A DNA stretch of 64,000 nucleotides from Lysobacteraceae bacterium (GCA_030681035.1 JAUXUI010000032.1:62001-126000), one strand, 5' to 3'. Positions 37,113 through 47,869 are shown, numbered from the stretch's first letter. Numbers and translations: made by a program. Notes: a model not told the origin generated them from the sequence alone.

Positions 37113-40100
37113 TGGCCACCTCCCTGGCCGTCGCCTTGCGCAGTGGGCGGCGCGGCCCTCGGTGCCACGATCGGCGCCTGTTTCGCGCTATCCGTTGCCT
37201 GGCGCGGAGCGCGCGCCGGTTTGCTCTCGAACCGCAACGGCGCTTGCTTGCTTTCGGTTTCCGGCACGCTCACCTCGCCCTGGGTGCGACGTGCCTTGAC
37301 CTGCTCGATCACCGGATTGGAGCAACTGCCTTCGATGAAATCGGCACGATGCAGCTCGCCATTCTTCAAGTCGAGGAACAGGCTGCCAGCATCACCCAGA
37401 TTGCGGTTGGAGCTGGTAACCAATCGCGAACCTTGCGGCAGCGTGCTGTTGTCGGCCTTCAGCACATGGCTTTGCGGGGTAAGCCCGCAATAGCTGTATT
37501 TGCCCTCGGAATCACTGATCAGCCAGGTGCCATCCTCGAAGTACAAGCGCACGCCGGGGATGCCCAGCTCCTCGCCATCCTGCATTTGATTGGTGTTGCA
37601 ATCGACGTAGATCTTGCCGAGCACGCAGGCTTCGTTGGTGAACACGCCGCCGCTGACGCGCAAGCGGAAGCGCGCTTCATTCGAACTCAAGGTGCCGGCG
37701 AATGGCGTCAGCGTGATCGGGTCGATACAACCCGCCGGCAAACCGCAACCAAACGCCTGGGCGCGGTTGACGCCATCGCCCTGCTGGCTGCCGACGCCAA
37801 CACGCAGACGATAGTTCAACGTGAGCTGCCCACCGCTGCCGATCGGGCCCAGATCAAAGGCCAAGGCCGGGCCGGGTGCGCCAGCGGGATCGGCGATGTT
37901 GCGGCCATTCACCACCGCACTGTTGGCGAGGTAGGTGAAACCGGCTGGCAAGCGATCCAGCACGCTGACTTGCGGCAATGCCGAGCCGCCGGTGTGACGT
38001 ACCAGCACTGTGTACAGCACGGTGTCGCCAACCTCGGCGATCTGCCGGTCGGCAACCTTGCTGATCGCAAGGCCGGTCGGCAACGAGGGATCAAGCGGGA
38101 TGTGGTTGTTGACGATGGCCGCCTTGCCGCCACCGACAACAATCTGCAAGGCATAGGCGGTGCCTGGCCCAACCGGCGCCAGCGGCGGGGTGGCCTGTGG
38201 CTGCTGGTCGAATCGCCCGCCAGCACTGCCGCCCGGGTCGAGAGCACCAGGCTGCGGCGCGATCAACTGCGAGACAAAGCTGAATCCGGGTGGTGGCGTC
38301 ACCTCGATGCGGAAGGTGCAGCTTGCCGGCGCATCGGGCGCAAACAGGAAACGATACAGGCCGAGATCACCGACGGTCATTGAAATCGCATCGCCTTCGA
38401 TGCGATAGCCGCCGATTGCAGCATTGAGGATGTCCTGCGCCGGGTCGTAACCGGGACAGGTGCCGATCGGTATCAGCGTCACCGTTGCACCCGCTACCGG
38501 CGTGCGCGCGATGGCGTCGTACACCACGCCACCGGGAATGATCGGCAGGCTCTGCTCAATCAGCTCATCGCCGGGTGCCAGCACCACAGCAAGCGTGGTC
38601 GAGGCACCGCCCATGCTGCCGCCCTCGCTGCACGAACTTTCGAAGCCACCGGCAATGGCGCCATCGGAATCACAGTTGGCTGGCGAGCCGGGCACGGTTT
38701 CGCCATTCACCGGGACGCCCCAGACCACTGACGAATCCGGATCGCGGAAGCGTACTTGCAACACCTGGCCAGACGGCAGGTCAACAATGCGGTAGCGGCC
38801 ATCCGGGCCAGTGAGCGTGCTGGCGATGACCTGGCCAGTGGACAGGTCGAACACCTCGACGATCCAGCCCTGCAAGCGCTGATCGCCGCCATCGAGCAAC
38901 AGCGGATTGCTGCCGAGGTCGTACCAGACGCTGCCAGACAACGCCGCCGCTTGCTGCACGATCACCGGATCGCGACAGACCTCGTGGATGATCGCCGGAT
39001 CGCACACCGGCAACTGCGCCGGATCACCACTGAATGCATCGCGCTCGTTCGGCGTCGGTCGGCGCGCATCGATTTCACCGCCACCTTCGACCAATACCGC
39101 ATTGTTGGCCGGCGAAGCTGCCAGCGCCGCTGCGCCGACACTGACACTCGCCGCGATCACATCGGGGCTGCTCTCGCCCGCTGCCAACACCCGCGTGCTG
39201 CGACAACTGAATGTGCTGTCGCCGATCGCGCCATCGCACAGCCAACCGGTTCCGGCTGGCGTTGCCGCCAACACGATGCCGGCCGGCAGACGATCACTGA
39301 CCTGATATTCGCCGGTACTGGCACGGTTGCCGGCATTGCGTACTGAAATCACGTAGCGACCAGGGTTGTTGACGCTGAAGCGCGCCGGCTCATGACGCTT
39401 GCTGACCTTGAGGTCGGGTGACTCGGGGATTTCGCCGAAATTATTGTCGAGCGAGGCATCGCCCGGCGCGATCACGATCAACGACACCGACGAGGGCACT
39501 ACATCAACCGGCGTCACTGTGCCGATCACCGTACCGGCGATCTGCCCGGCAACGGTAATGCCGTTGAGGGTGCCGGCGGGTTGCTGCGGTTCGCTCACGC
39601 TGTAGGTGCCAGGGCGCAGGCCGTCGAATACATAGCGGCCTTCGCCATCGCTGGCCAACGACTCGTTCACTGTCACGCCAAGATCATCAACACCACTGAG
39701 CACCACCGTTACCCCGGAAATGCCCGATTCGTCGGCATCGATCACGCCATCGTTGTCGTTGTCAGCCCATACCCGGCCGGCAATCGAGGCCGGCGGTATT
39801 TCGCCAAAGTGGTTGTCCACCGCCTCGCCATTGGCGGGCAGTTCGATGGCCGCAATGACACTGGGCACCACGTCCGGAGCGCTCGCATTGCCACCGCCCG
39901 TGCCTGGCACGGTGATGCCGTTGAAGGTATCGGCCGGCTGGTTCGGTTCGCGCAGGGTGTATTGCCCCGGCGGCAGATCGGCGAAGCGGAATCGACCTTC
40001 CGCGTCGGTTGGTTGGCTGCGGCTGATCGCATTGCCGCCGAGGTCGCTGCCGCTGAGTTCGATCAGTACATCCGCAATGCCCAACTCGCTGGCATCGATC

Positions 40101-43100
40101 ACGCCATCGTTGTTGCGATCCAGCCACACCCGGCCGGCAATCACGCCGCTGGCCGGCACTTCGGCAAATCGGTTGTCGTCGCTGCGGGTTCCGGGCAGGC
40201 TCAGATCGATTGCGGCGATTACGCTGGGCAACACAGCAACCGCGCTGGCATTGCCGCCGGCGCTACCGGCCGTGGTGATGCCATTGAGGGTGTTGAGCGG
40301 CTGCGTCGGCTCGGTGAGGGTGTAGTTGCCAGGCCGCAGGCCCTCAAACGCGAATCGACCATCAGCATCGCTATCGACACTGAGCGTGACCGTTTGCCCG
40401 ATATCGTCGATGCCACTCAATTCGATACGTACCGCCGCAATGCCGCCATCGGCCGGGGCGTTGCGCACGCCGTTGTTGTCGAGATCGAGGAATACGCTGC
40501 CGGTGATGCCCACCGGCAACACTTCGGCAAACAGGTTTTGCAGCGAATCTGCGCCGCCAGGCAGGACAATGGCCTGCACCGCGCTCGGCACCTGCGTCAC
40601 CGCCGTGGCATTGCCAAGGCTGCTGCCGCCAACCTGACCAGCACGGGTTATGCCATTGGCGGTAGCAACCGACACGCCGCCGATATCCACGACCGGCTGC
40701 GCCAATTGTTCGGTCAGTGCATAACCTGCGCCATTGGCTTGCAGCAAGCTGTCAAAGCGGAAATCGCCGTTGCCGTCGGTGCTGCGATTCGCCGCAACAG
40801 CAAGGCCATTGACATCCGCGCCGCTCAACGCCACTTGCACCCCGGCAATGCCCGGCTCACCCGCGTCCTGACTGCCGTTGTTGTTGCTGTCGAGGAACAC
40901 GCGACCACTGATCGAGCCAAGCAGTTCGCCAAAATTGTTGTCTGCCGAACCGGCCAACGGCAGGTTGCTGATGGTGATCTGATCGACACCCGGCGTGCCG
41001 TTGGCATTGCCGTTGCCATAGCCTGTGGGCTGGGTCTGGCAGATCAGATAATCGCGCAGCGCCGTCACACTGGTGAACACATACGCACCGGCAGCATCCG
41101 TGCTGGTGCTGGCCACTTGCGTGCCGGTGGCACACGTTGCCCCCTGCACCAGACGCACGATGACACCGGCAATGCGCACGCTGTCGCTGGCATCGAGCGC
41201 GTTATTGCGATCGGCATCGACGTAGACCACGCCACTGATCGTGCTCGATTGCAATTCGCCAAACAGATAGCCGCTGGCATCTTGTGCCGGCGCCAGACCA
41301 ATGCCGCTGAGCACATCATTGCCCAGCGTGCCGGGTATTGCGGCATTGCCCAGCGCGTCGCGGCCGTCGTTGAAACTGCCGGCAGCAGGCGGAATGGCGC
41401 CCTCGGACAGGGTGTAACCGGCCGCATTCGGCGCCAGCAGGTTGGCAAAGCCGTAGTTGCCGCTGGCATCGCTGGACACGCTCAGGTTGACCGCGTTGCC
41501 ACGCGCATCGCTGCCACTCAAGACGACTGGCACGTTGGCAATGCCAGCTTCAGTGGTATCGCGCAGGCCGTTGTCGTTGGCATCGACATATACCGAACCG
41601 GCAATCGATCCAACCAACTCGCCAAAATTGTTGCCGGCGACGCCGGCCAGCGGCAGGCTGGCAATCAGGATTTCGTCGCTGCCCGGCACACCCAGCGCAT
41701 TGCCGTTGCCATAACCGGCCGGTTGCGTCTGGCAGATCGCATAGCTGCGGCCAACGGTGATACTGAAGAATTGATACGCGCCCGCCGCATTGGTGGTGGC
41801 GCTGTCGATCTGCACGCCGGTTGCGCAGCTGTTGCCTTCCAGCAGCCGCACGCTGACACCGGCAATGCGCAACGGGTCGCTGGCGTCGAGCGCGTTGTTG
41901 CGATCGGCATCGACGTAGACCACGCCGCTGATGGCGGTCGCCTGCAATTCGCCAAACAGATAGCCGCCGGCTTGCTGGCCGGCGCCCAGTCCGATGGCAC
42001 TGAGCACATCGTTGCCGAGCGTGCCCGGCACGATGGCATTACCCAGGGCATCCTGGCCATCATTGAACACGCCCGCTGCCGGCGGGATGCTGCCTTCGCT
42101 GAGGCGATAACCTGAAGCGTTCGGGGTGAACAGATTGATAAAACGGTAGTCGCCATTCAGGTCGGTGTTGACCACCTGATTGAGCACATTGCCCAGCACA
42201 TCAGTGCCGGTGAGTGTTACCGGCACATTGTCGATACCCAGCTCACCAGCATCGCGCGCGCCGTTATCGTTCTGATCGATATACACCGAACCGGCCAGCG
42301 CGCCGACCAATTCGCCAAAGCCATTGTTCAGCGAGCCGGCGGCCGGCAGGTTGCTGATCGCAATCTGATCGCTGCCCGGCGTGCCGTTGGCATTGCCGTT
42401 GCCGTAGCCCAGCGGCTGGGTCTGGCACAGCAGATAATCGCGGAAGGCCAACTGATCGGCAAAGGCGAATGCGCCGAGCGCGTCGGTGAAAGTGTTCGCC
42501 AGCTCGGTACCGGTGGCGCAGTCGGCGCCCTGCACCAGGCGCACCACGACATTGGCGATGCGCGTGGTATCGGCAGCATCAAGGGCATTGTTGCGATCGG
42601 CATCGACATAGACGAGGCCGGCAATATCGGCGAGCTGGATTTCGCCGAAATTGAAAACGGTGCCGTCAGTGCCGGCACTCAGATCAATGTCGGCGATGCG
42701 ATCACTGTCGGCGGCCGGCGTATCGGCCTGCGCGGTGCAGCCGCTAACGCAGGCCAGCGCGTTAATCAGGCCAGGATTGATCGGGCCGTTGATGATGCCG
42801 GTCGGGCTCGCCGGCAATGGTTGTTCCAGAGTGTAGGCGATCAGCGGGTCCAGCCCGGTGAAGCTGTAGCCGCCGCTGGCATCGGTGCTGACGGTGTTGA
42901 TCAGGTTGCCGTTGCTGGCATCGAGCAGGCGAACGCTGGCGCCGGCAATCGCCAGATCGGTACCGGCTTCACGCACGCCGCTGCCGTTGACATCGATGTA
43001 GACGAAGCCCGACACGCTGGGCCGGCGCAATTCCGGGAAGTTGTAGTTGGCCCCGGCAACGTTGCCGCCAACCGAGATTGCGCTGTACTGCGAATCGCCG

Positions 43101-46100
43101 CCGGCATTGATGCTGGCACTGTAGCTGCCGCCAAGGGTCGGCGCACTGGCGCCGGCAATGGGTGGATCGATCGGGCCGTTGGCGAAGCCGGCCGGCTGGG
43201 TTTGCGTCAGGGTGTAACCGCTGGCATCGGATGGCGCCAAATTGCTGAGCGTGTAAACACCTGTGGCATTGCTGGTGGTGGTGCGATTGACGGCATTGCC
43301 GTACAGATCGGTGCCGGTGATGCGCACCGTCACCGCATTGATGCGCGGCTCGCTGGCGGCGGCCTGCGGAATACCGCCGTTACCAGCGCTGCGGTCGCGA
43401 TCCTGGAAGACGATGCCAGTAAGCGAGGAACGGGTGACTGCGAGCACCGCCGAGGCATTGTTGTTGCCCGGAATCGGATCGACCTGCTCGGTCGATACCA
43501 CCGCGTTGTTGGTAACGCTGCCGCCGGCCGGGAACGTGGTCCAGCGCACCGGCACGATGATCCGCACCTTGCCACCAGGCGATACGTCGCCGACGTTGCA
43601 GCTCAGGGTGACGCCGGCCAGCGCGCAGTTGCCGCTGCCGTCGGGCGTGCTGCCGGCAAAGGCCGGGCCCGACTTTTGCCAGGTGGCGCTGCCGCTGAGC
43701 ACGGTGCCGGTTGGCAGGGTATCGACAATAACGGTGCCGCTGCCATTGAGCTGCGAAGCGGCGGCACGGTCGATCGACAGGCTGGCGCCGGGGCCGTTGT
43801 TGATCGCGTCGAGCACCCACCAGTGCGGCTCGAACAGGGTGACGCTGGCGACCGGCGCTGGCGCGGCAACGTTCGGATCAGCATCGGGCAGCACGTTGCT
43901 GGCGATCTTGCTCAGCGCCAGGTCGGCGCGCGCGCGGATCGAGGTGTTCTCGCCATCGCTGTCGTTGGCCGGGTTGGTGTCGGCCTCGTTTGCGATGGCT
44001 GTCGCGGTATCGACCAGGGTGTCACCACCGGCTGCCGGCTGCGACTCGTACTGCACGCGCAAAAATAATTCGGTGGTTGATCCGGCTGCCACGCTGCCAG
44101 CGATGTTCGGGCTGAAGCCAACGCCAGGCATCATGCAGTCGAGGCTGAGGGTGGCCGGGCCGATCACCGGATTGCTGCCAGCACTGATGCTGCACGCAGA
44201 AGGCGCGAATGGCCCGGTGCTGCTGGTGCTGTCGCCGATGAAGCGAACGGTGCGGCCGGCTGGTGGCGCGATCACATCGGTCACGTGCAAGGCGGTTGCC
44301 AACGACGGCCCGTTGTTGGTAACGCGCAGGCGATAGGTAATCGCGTTCTGGGTGAAATCGGACGGATCAAAACCGATCGGATCGACCAGATCGGTCTTGT
44401 TGGTGATCAAATCAACCTGACCTGCCTCGAACGGCAGCATCGCTGCCTTCTCGTCGTCGGCGGGCGTGGCAATGGTGTTGAACTCGAAGCTGCCCAAAGC
44501 ATCACTGCCGCTGGCGCCGCCACTGATGCTGAAGCTGCCGATGTTGTCGAACTGGCGGGTGGCGCCACCGCTGGCAAAGTTCGGCCGGATCGTCAGCAGC
44601 ATCGCTTCGACCTGGTTGTTGGCCAGATTCAGCGCCGGGCAACTGATGCCGATCGTCCCCGGCGCACCATTGCCGGCATTGCTGTACGAGGTGCCGCCCG
44701 CAGTGACGGTGGTGGTAATGCCGACGCCCGGGGTCACCGTGCAGGCGAGTGTGCCGGGTGTGCGGGTGGCCGATCTCACTACAAAGCCGGGGTCGTTGGC
44801 TGGGATGGTAAAGGTGTCATCGAACACCACGCCGGGCACCGCCGACGGACCCTGATTGCGGTATTCGATGCGGTACTGGGTATCGACACCGGCGCGGCCC
44901 GGCGTACCCGATAGAATCGTCTTCGATGTGGTCTGCACGTTGGCGACGCGATCGATCTGGACGAAATCCTGCGCGATGTTGTTGCTGGTATCGGACTCAC
45001 CCACTGCATCGGGCGAAGCACCATCGACGCGCACATCGGCACTGTTGCAGAAGGCGTTGCTGACGCTCGCGCCGTTGCAGGTGATGCTGCCGCTGAGGCT
45101 GGTGTCGTTGAGCGGGCGGGCAACGGTGATGGTGATGGTGCGAGTATCGCCTGGCGCGAGCTGGAAGCCGGCATTCGAGGTGCAGCGCACCGTCGCCGCC
45201 GGAGTACAGGTGAACCCGGCTGGCGCAACCACTGTTGGTGCCGGTGTGCGGCCGGCGATGAAGCCCGGAATCGCATCATCGACAACAATGCCACCCATCG
45301 CGTTGCTGCCGGCATTGCCGACGACGAGGGTGTAGCTGACGCTGTTTTCAGCGGTAGTGACCACTTTATCGCCACCCAGTGGCGTGCTGGTGGCCTTGCT
45401 GATGGTCAAGTCGCCGCTTTCATTGGTCGCACGCGTTGTCGCCCCGGTGCAATCGTTGCCCGGCGTTGGATCGACATTGGTGCCGTCGCTGGTATCGGGT
45501 TCGCTGCTGCCACCACTACCACCGGTACAGGCGGTGTTGGTGAGGGTGCCGGCTGTTATGGCAAGGGTGGTGATGAACAGGCGATTGCCGCCATTCAAGG
45601 TTTGCCCGACGTTGACCGGATACGGGCCATTGAAGGTACAGGTCACGCTCTGTGTCGGCGGCGTGCCCGTGGCTACGCAGGTCCATGGCCCGGATGCGGA
45701 GATGAACTGCTCGCCTGCAGCGAGCGTGTCGGTGACTTGCAGGTTGGCGCTGACCGCCAGCGGGCCATCGTTTCGCACCACGATGTCGGAAACCATGCGG
45801 CTGGCGGTATCGGGGCTGACACCATCCCACACCGGCACGATGGCCGGGCTTTTGCCCTTGCTTTGCAGTACCAGATCGGCGCCGCGTGGCAGCACGGTGA
45901 GGTTGACCGAACCGCTGTTGTTGCCGGGCACCGGCTCAGCGGTATCGGCACTGATGGTGGCGGTATTGGTTACGCTGCCACTGGCAGCCGCTGGAATCTG
46001 CGCAACAAACTGGATGTTGTCGCTGGCACCGACCGGGAAGCTGGCGCGGGTGCAGGTCAGGCTGGTATCGCCCGGATTGCCGGGACACAGCCAGTTGGGG

Positions 46101-47167
46101 CTCGATAGCACCGACACCAGGGTGAAGCCGGCGGGCAATGTGTCGAGCAGCACCGCGTTGATTGCTGTGCTCGGGCCAAGATTGCGCGGCAACAAGGTAA
46201 AGGTGACGGTATCACCCGCTACTGCGGGTGACGGGGTTGCGGTCTTGGTCACCGCCAGATCGGCACCCGGGTTGACCGCCGTGTCAACGCTGGCGGTGTT
46301 GTTGCCCGGCACAGGGTCGGGGGTTGCACCAGCGCCGGTGGTGTCCACGGTGGCGGCGTTGGTGATAGTGCCGGAACCGGCATTGACTTTGGCACGGAAG
46401 CTGAACTGCGCACTGCCACCGTTGCTCAGCACCGCGGCTCGCGTTGCGGTCAGGGTTTGGCCGCTGACTGAAAAGCTCCAGCCCGCGCCGCTGGCACTGC
46501 CAGCGACAAAGCTGGTGGCGGCGGGCAGGTTATCGACCACGCGCACCCCGGTTGAATCACTGGGACCCAGATTATCAACACTGATGGTATAGGTGACTTC
46601 GGCACCACCCACCACCGGATCGGGTGAATCGGTTTTGCTGATCGCCAGATTGGCGCCATTGGTTACGGTGGTGATCTGCTCGGCGGCATTGTTGGCCGGG
46701 TCGGTATCGCCGGAAAAAAACGCGTCGCCTACAGCCAACGGCAGCACAGTAATCGGCGGAACTCCGGTGCCGATCGCCCCGCGCAACGTGACAACGCCAG
46801 GCACCGTGCTGACAAATTGCAACTGGAATGCCACCGCTGCACCATTCGCGGGCGGCTGGGTGCCGAGCAGGTTGCCGTGTACGCATTCGATTCGGCTGCC
46901 GGCAACACTGCAGAAGGCCGGCAGGTTGGTCGGGGTGGTGCCCGCTGGCACGTCGTAGATGCTGCGCACATCGTTCGCGGTATCGGAGTCACCGTTGAGC
47001 AACTCGACTTCATAGATGATCGTACCGCCCGCCGGCACCGGGTCGGTGAGGTCGTCGCGCAAAAAGCTGTACTGCAGATCGAAAGCCTGGGCCGGCAAAG
47101 CCAGCACAACGCCGCATACCATTGCAGCCACGGCAACGCCGCAGCGCCGCCCGATCGAAGTCAACAT
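37109..47167 (-). CDS. Giant exported DUF11 / SdrD-B repeat surface protein
   Basis: The 3352-residue protein has a Sec signal peptide (VAAMVCGVVLALPAQA). It carries DUF11-like modules opening with variants of GADLAxxKT at about residues 171, 300, 428, 584, 915 and 1082. From 1249 to 2580 come SdrD/Cna-B-like modules (xxGxVYxDxNxNGxxD, SGSD, DxxGxYxFxxL), including three 231-residue double units. A DUF11 module follows near 2584, another near 3035, and a cysteine-containing C-terminal domain near 3175 (CVLGKIYVDCN, YSYCGL, GSCSNP). A proline/alanine/glutamine-rich tail ends the protein. There is no LPXTG, autotransporter barrel or type I secretion repeat. An AGGGGAC ribosome-binding site precedes the ATG at 47167. 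It is probably an adhesin or surface fibre; function unproven. Confidence 0.88.
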   Translation of the reverse strand: MLTSIGRRCGVAVAAMVCGVVLALPAQAFDLQYSFLRDDLTDPVPAGGTIIYEVELLNGDSDTANDVRSIYDVPAGTTPTNLPAFCSVAGSRIECVHGNLLGTQPPANGAAVAFQLQFVSTVPGVVTLRGAIGTGVPPITVLPLAVGDAFFSGDTDPANNAAEQITTVTNGANLAISKTDSPDPVVGGAEVTYTISVDNLGPSDSTGVRVVDNLPAATSFVAGSASGAGWSFSVSGQTLTATRAAVLSNGGSAQFSFRAKVNAGSGTITNAATVDTTGAGATPDPVPGNNTASVDTAVNPGADLAVTKTATPSPAVAGDTVTFTLLPRNLGPSTAINAVLLDTLPAGFTLVSVLSSPNWLCPGNPGDTSLTCTRASFPVGASDNIQFVAQIPAAASGSVTNTATISADTAEPVPGNNSGSVNLTVLPRGADLVLQSKGKSPAIVPVWDGVSPDTASRMVSDIVVRNDGPLAVSANLQVTDTLAAGEQFISASGPWTCVATGTPPTQSVTCTFNGPYPVNVGQTLNGGNRLFITTLAITAGTLTNTACTGGSGGSSEPDTSDGTNVDPTPGNDCTGATTRATNESGDLTISKATSTPLGGDKVVTTAENSVSYTLVVGNAGSNAMGGIVVDDAIPGFIAGRTPAPTVVAPAGFTCTPAATVRCTSNAGFQLAPGDTRTITITVARPLNDTSLSGSITCNGASVSNAFCNSADVRVDGASPDAVGESDTSNNIAQDFVQIDRVANVQTTSKTILSGTPGRAGVDTQYRIEYRNQGPSAVPGVVFDDTFTIPANDPGFVVRSATRTPGTLACTVTPGVGITTTVTAGGTSYSNAGNGAPGTIGISCPALNLANNQVEAMLLTIRPNFASGGATRQFDNIGSFSISGGASGSDALGSFEFNTIATPADDEKAAMLPFEAGQVDLITNKTDLVDPIGFDPSDFTQNAITYRLRVTNNGPSLATALHVTDVIAPPAGRTVRFIGDSTSSTGPFAPSACSISAGSNPVIGPATLSLDCMMPGVGFSPNIAGSVAAGSTTELFLRVQYESQPAAGGDTLVDTATAIANEADTNPANDSDGENTSIRARADLALSKIASNVLPDADPNVAAPAPVASVTLFEPHWWVLDAINNGPGASLSIDRAAASQLNGSGTVIVDTLPTGTVLSGSATWQKSGPAFAGSTPDGSGNCALAGVTLSCNVGDVSPGGKVRIIVPVRWTTFPAGGSVTNNAVVSTEQVDPIPGNNNASAVLAVTRSSLTGIVFQDRDRSAGNGGIPQAAASEPRINAVTVRITGTDLYGNAVNRTTTSNATGVYTLSNLAPSDASGYTLTQTQPAGFANGPIDPPIAGASAPTLGGSYSASINAGGDSQYSAISVGGNVAGANYNFPELRRPSVSGFVYIDVNGSGVREAGTDLAIAGASVRLLDASNGNLINTVSTDASGGYSFTGLDPLIAYTLEQPLPASPTGIINGPINPGLINALACVSGCTAQADTPAADSDRIADIDLSAGTDGTVFNFGEIQLADIAGLVYVDADRNNALDAADTTRIANVVVRLVQGADCATGTELANTFTDALGAFAFADQLAFRDYLLCQTQPLGYGNGNANGTPGSDQIAISNLPAAGSLNNGFGELVGALAGSVYIDQNDNGARDAGELGIDNVPVTLTGTDVLGNVLNQVVNTDLNGDYRFINLFTPNASGYRLSEGSIPPAAGVFNDGQDALGNAIVPGTLGNDVLSAIGLGAGQQAGGYLFGELQATAISGVVYVDADRNNALDASDPLRIAGVSVRLLEGNSCATGVQIDSATTNAAGAYQFFSITVGRSYAICQTQPAGYGNGNALGVPGSDEILIASLPLAGVAGNNFGELVGSIAGSVYVDANDNGLRDTTEAGIANVPVVLSGSDARGNAVNLSVSSDASGNYGFANLLAPNAAGYTLSEGAIPPAAGSFNDGRDALGNAAIPGTLGNDVLSGIGLAPAQDASGYLFGELQSSTISGVVYVDADRNNALDASDSVRIAGVIVRLVQGATCATGTQVASTSTDAAGAYVFTSVTALRDYLICQTQPTGYGNGNANGTPGVDQITISNLPLAGSADNNFGELLGSISGRVFLDSNNNGSQDAGEPGIAGVQVALSGADVNGLAVAANRSTDGNGDFRFDSLLQANGAGYALTEQLAQPVVDIGGVSVATANGITRAGQVGGSSLGNATAVTQVPSAVQAIVLPGGADSLQNLFAEVLPVGITGSVFLDLDNNGVRNAPADGGIAAVRIELSGIDDIGQTVTLSVDSDADGRFAFEGLRPGNYTLTEPTQPLNTLNGITTAGSAGGNASAVAVLPSVIAAIDLSLPGTRSDDNRFAEVPASGVIAGRVWLDRNNDGVIDASELGIADVLIELSGSDLGGNAISRSQPTDAEGRFRFADLPPGQYTLREPNQPADTFNGITVPGTGGGNASAPDVVPSVIAAIELPANGEAVDNHFGEIPPASIAGRVWADNDNDGVIDADESGISGVTVVLSGVDDLGVTVNESLASDGEGRYVFDGLRPGTYSVSEPQQPAGTLNGITVAGQIAGTVIGTVTPVDVVPSSVSLIVIAPGDASLDNNFGEIPESPDLKVSKRHEPARFSVNNPGRYVISVRNAGNRASTGEYQVSDRLPAGIVLAATPAGTGWLCDGAIGDSTFSCRSTRVLAAGESSPDVIAASVSVGAAALAASPANNAVLVEGGGEIDARRPTPNERDAFSGDPAQLPVCDPAIIHEVCRDPVIVQQAAALSGSVWYDLGSNPLLLDGGDQRLQGWIVEVFDLSTGQVIASTLTGPDGRYRIVDLPSGQVLQVRFRDPDSSVVWGVPVNGETVPGSPANCDSDGAIAGGFESSCSEGGSMGGASTTLAVVLAPGDELIEQSLPIIPGGVVYDAIARTPVAGATVTLIPIGTCPGYDPAQDILNAAIGGYRIEGDAISMTVGDLGLYRFLFAPDAPASCTFRIEVTPPPGFSFVSQLIAPQPGALDPGGSAGGRFDQQPQATPPLAPVGPGTAYALQIVVGGGKAAIVNNHIPLDPSLPTGLAISKVADRQIAEVGDTVLYTVLVRHTGGSALPQVSVLDRLPAGFTYLANSAVVNGRNIADPAGAPGPALAFDLGPIGSGGQLTLNYRLRVGVGSQQGDGVNRAQAFGCGLPAGCIDPITLTPFAGTLSSNEARFRLRVSGGVFTNEACVLGKIYVDCNTNQMQDGEELGIPGVRLYFEDGTWLISDSEGKYSYCGLTPQSHVLKADNSTLPQGSRLVTSSNRNLGDAGSLFLDLKNGELHRADFIEGSCSNPVIEQVKARRTQGEVSVPETESKQAPLRFESKPARAPRQATDSAKQAPIVAPRAAPPTAQGDGQGGGQ
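40920..42625 (-). repeat. Tandem 693-bp (231-codon) units inside the giant gene
   Basis: Units begin at 42625, 41932 and 41239, exactly 693 bases apart, each opening with a (I)SGVVYVDADRNNALDA-type segment. Units 1 and 2 are complete double modules; unit 3 keeps the first module and then diverges. The second module of each complete unit ends GYLFGELQ. High similarity makes this region prone to copy-number change. Confidence 0.85.
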
Positions 47168-47869
47168 GTTGTCCCCTGTTCCCGGCATCGCAGCAAACGC
47201 GATGAGCGTTTACCGCAGTCGATTCGCCGCCCCGGCAAAACCCGCAGTGCCGCAGTGCTCGCAGCAGCATCAGGCTTTCTGGCGCATTTCGGCGTGCATT
47301 ATTGCATATCCGATGTGCAAAAACGTGACCTGATTCACTCCGGATTTTTACGAAACGTGTATTCAGGGGCGCTCTGGCCAAGCCTGTTCTCGTCACCCCA
47401 GCGAAAGCTGGAATCGTGTACCCGTGAAGGCGCGCAAACAGCACGGTGGAAGTCCGTGTCGGGGCAAGCCATGACCCTGAAGCTGAAGGCAACTGCGTCG
47501 CTGCGAAGCGGGGTGGAGAGCAACCGGAAGCGAACTGGCAGTCCGCAGAGCCTGCCCTCGCGAAGGCGGGGGATAACGAACTCGATTCGGCGGGGAGTGA
47601 CGGCGAGCCAGCGATTCCATGGCGAAGCCTGAAACACTGGACACGCTGTGATGGCGCGTAAAGCGATGCACGGGTCACCTACGTGGTTGGAGGCGGAATG
47701 TTGGGAAGTTTGCGCGCGATAAGCGGCGCAGCGGCGGAGCCGACATCGCCATGCCACACTCACTCGCACTCAGCGCGGATCGACATTGGCTATTCAGCAC
47801 TCTGTTTTCTCCTGGAGTCTCTGGCGCATGAGGGCTTCGTGGTCAGTCCAATGACAAATCTCCCCTGCA
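47168..47869. other. Gene-free interval upstream of the giant operon
   Basis: No coding sequence is convincing in these 702 bases. The 5' leader and promoter of the giant reverse operon must lie here; a TTGCAC-like and several AT-rich boxes occur near 47300-47330 but none has good spacing. One arm of the CGTCATTCCCGCG-type repeat lies at 47391-47415. Confidence 0.6.

Noticed and set aside
37112-38383. 423-codon open frame opposite the end of the giant gene
   Set aside because: Antisense shadow; the coding strand has clear domain structure.
39581-42115. 844-codon open frame on the plus strand within the giant gene
   Set aside because: It lies exactly opposite the repeat-rich giant gene and mirrors its repeats; the composition (A/I/R/H-rich, no domains) is that of a GC-rich antisense shadow.
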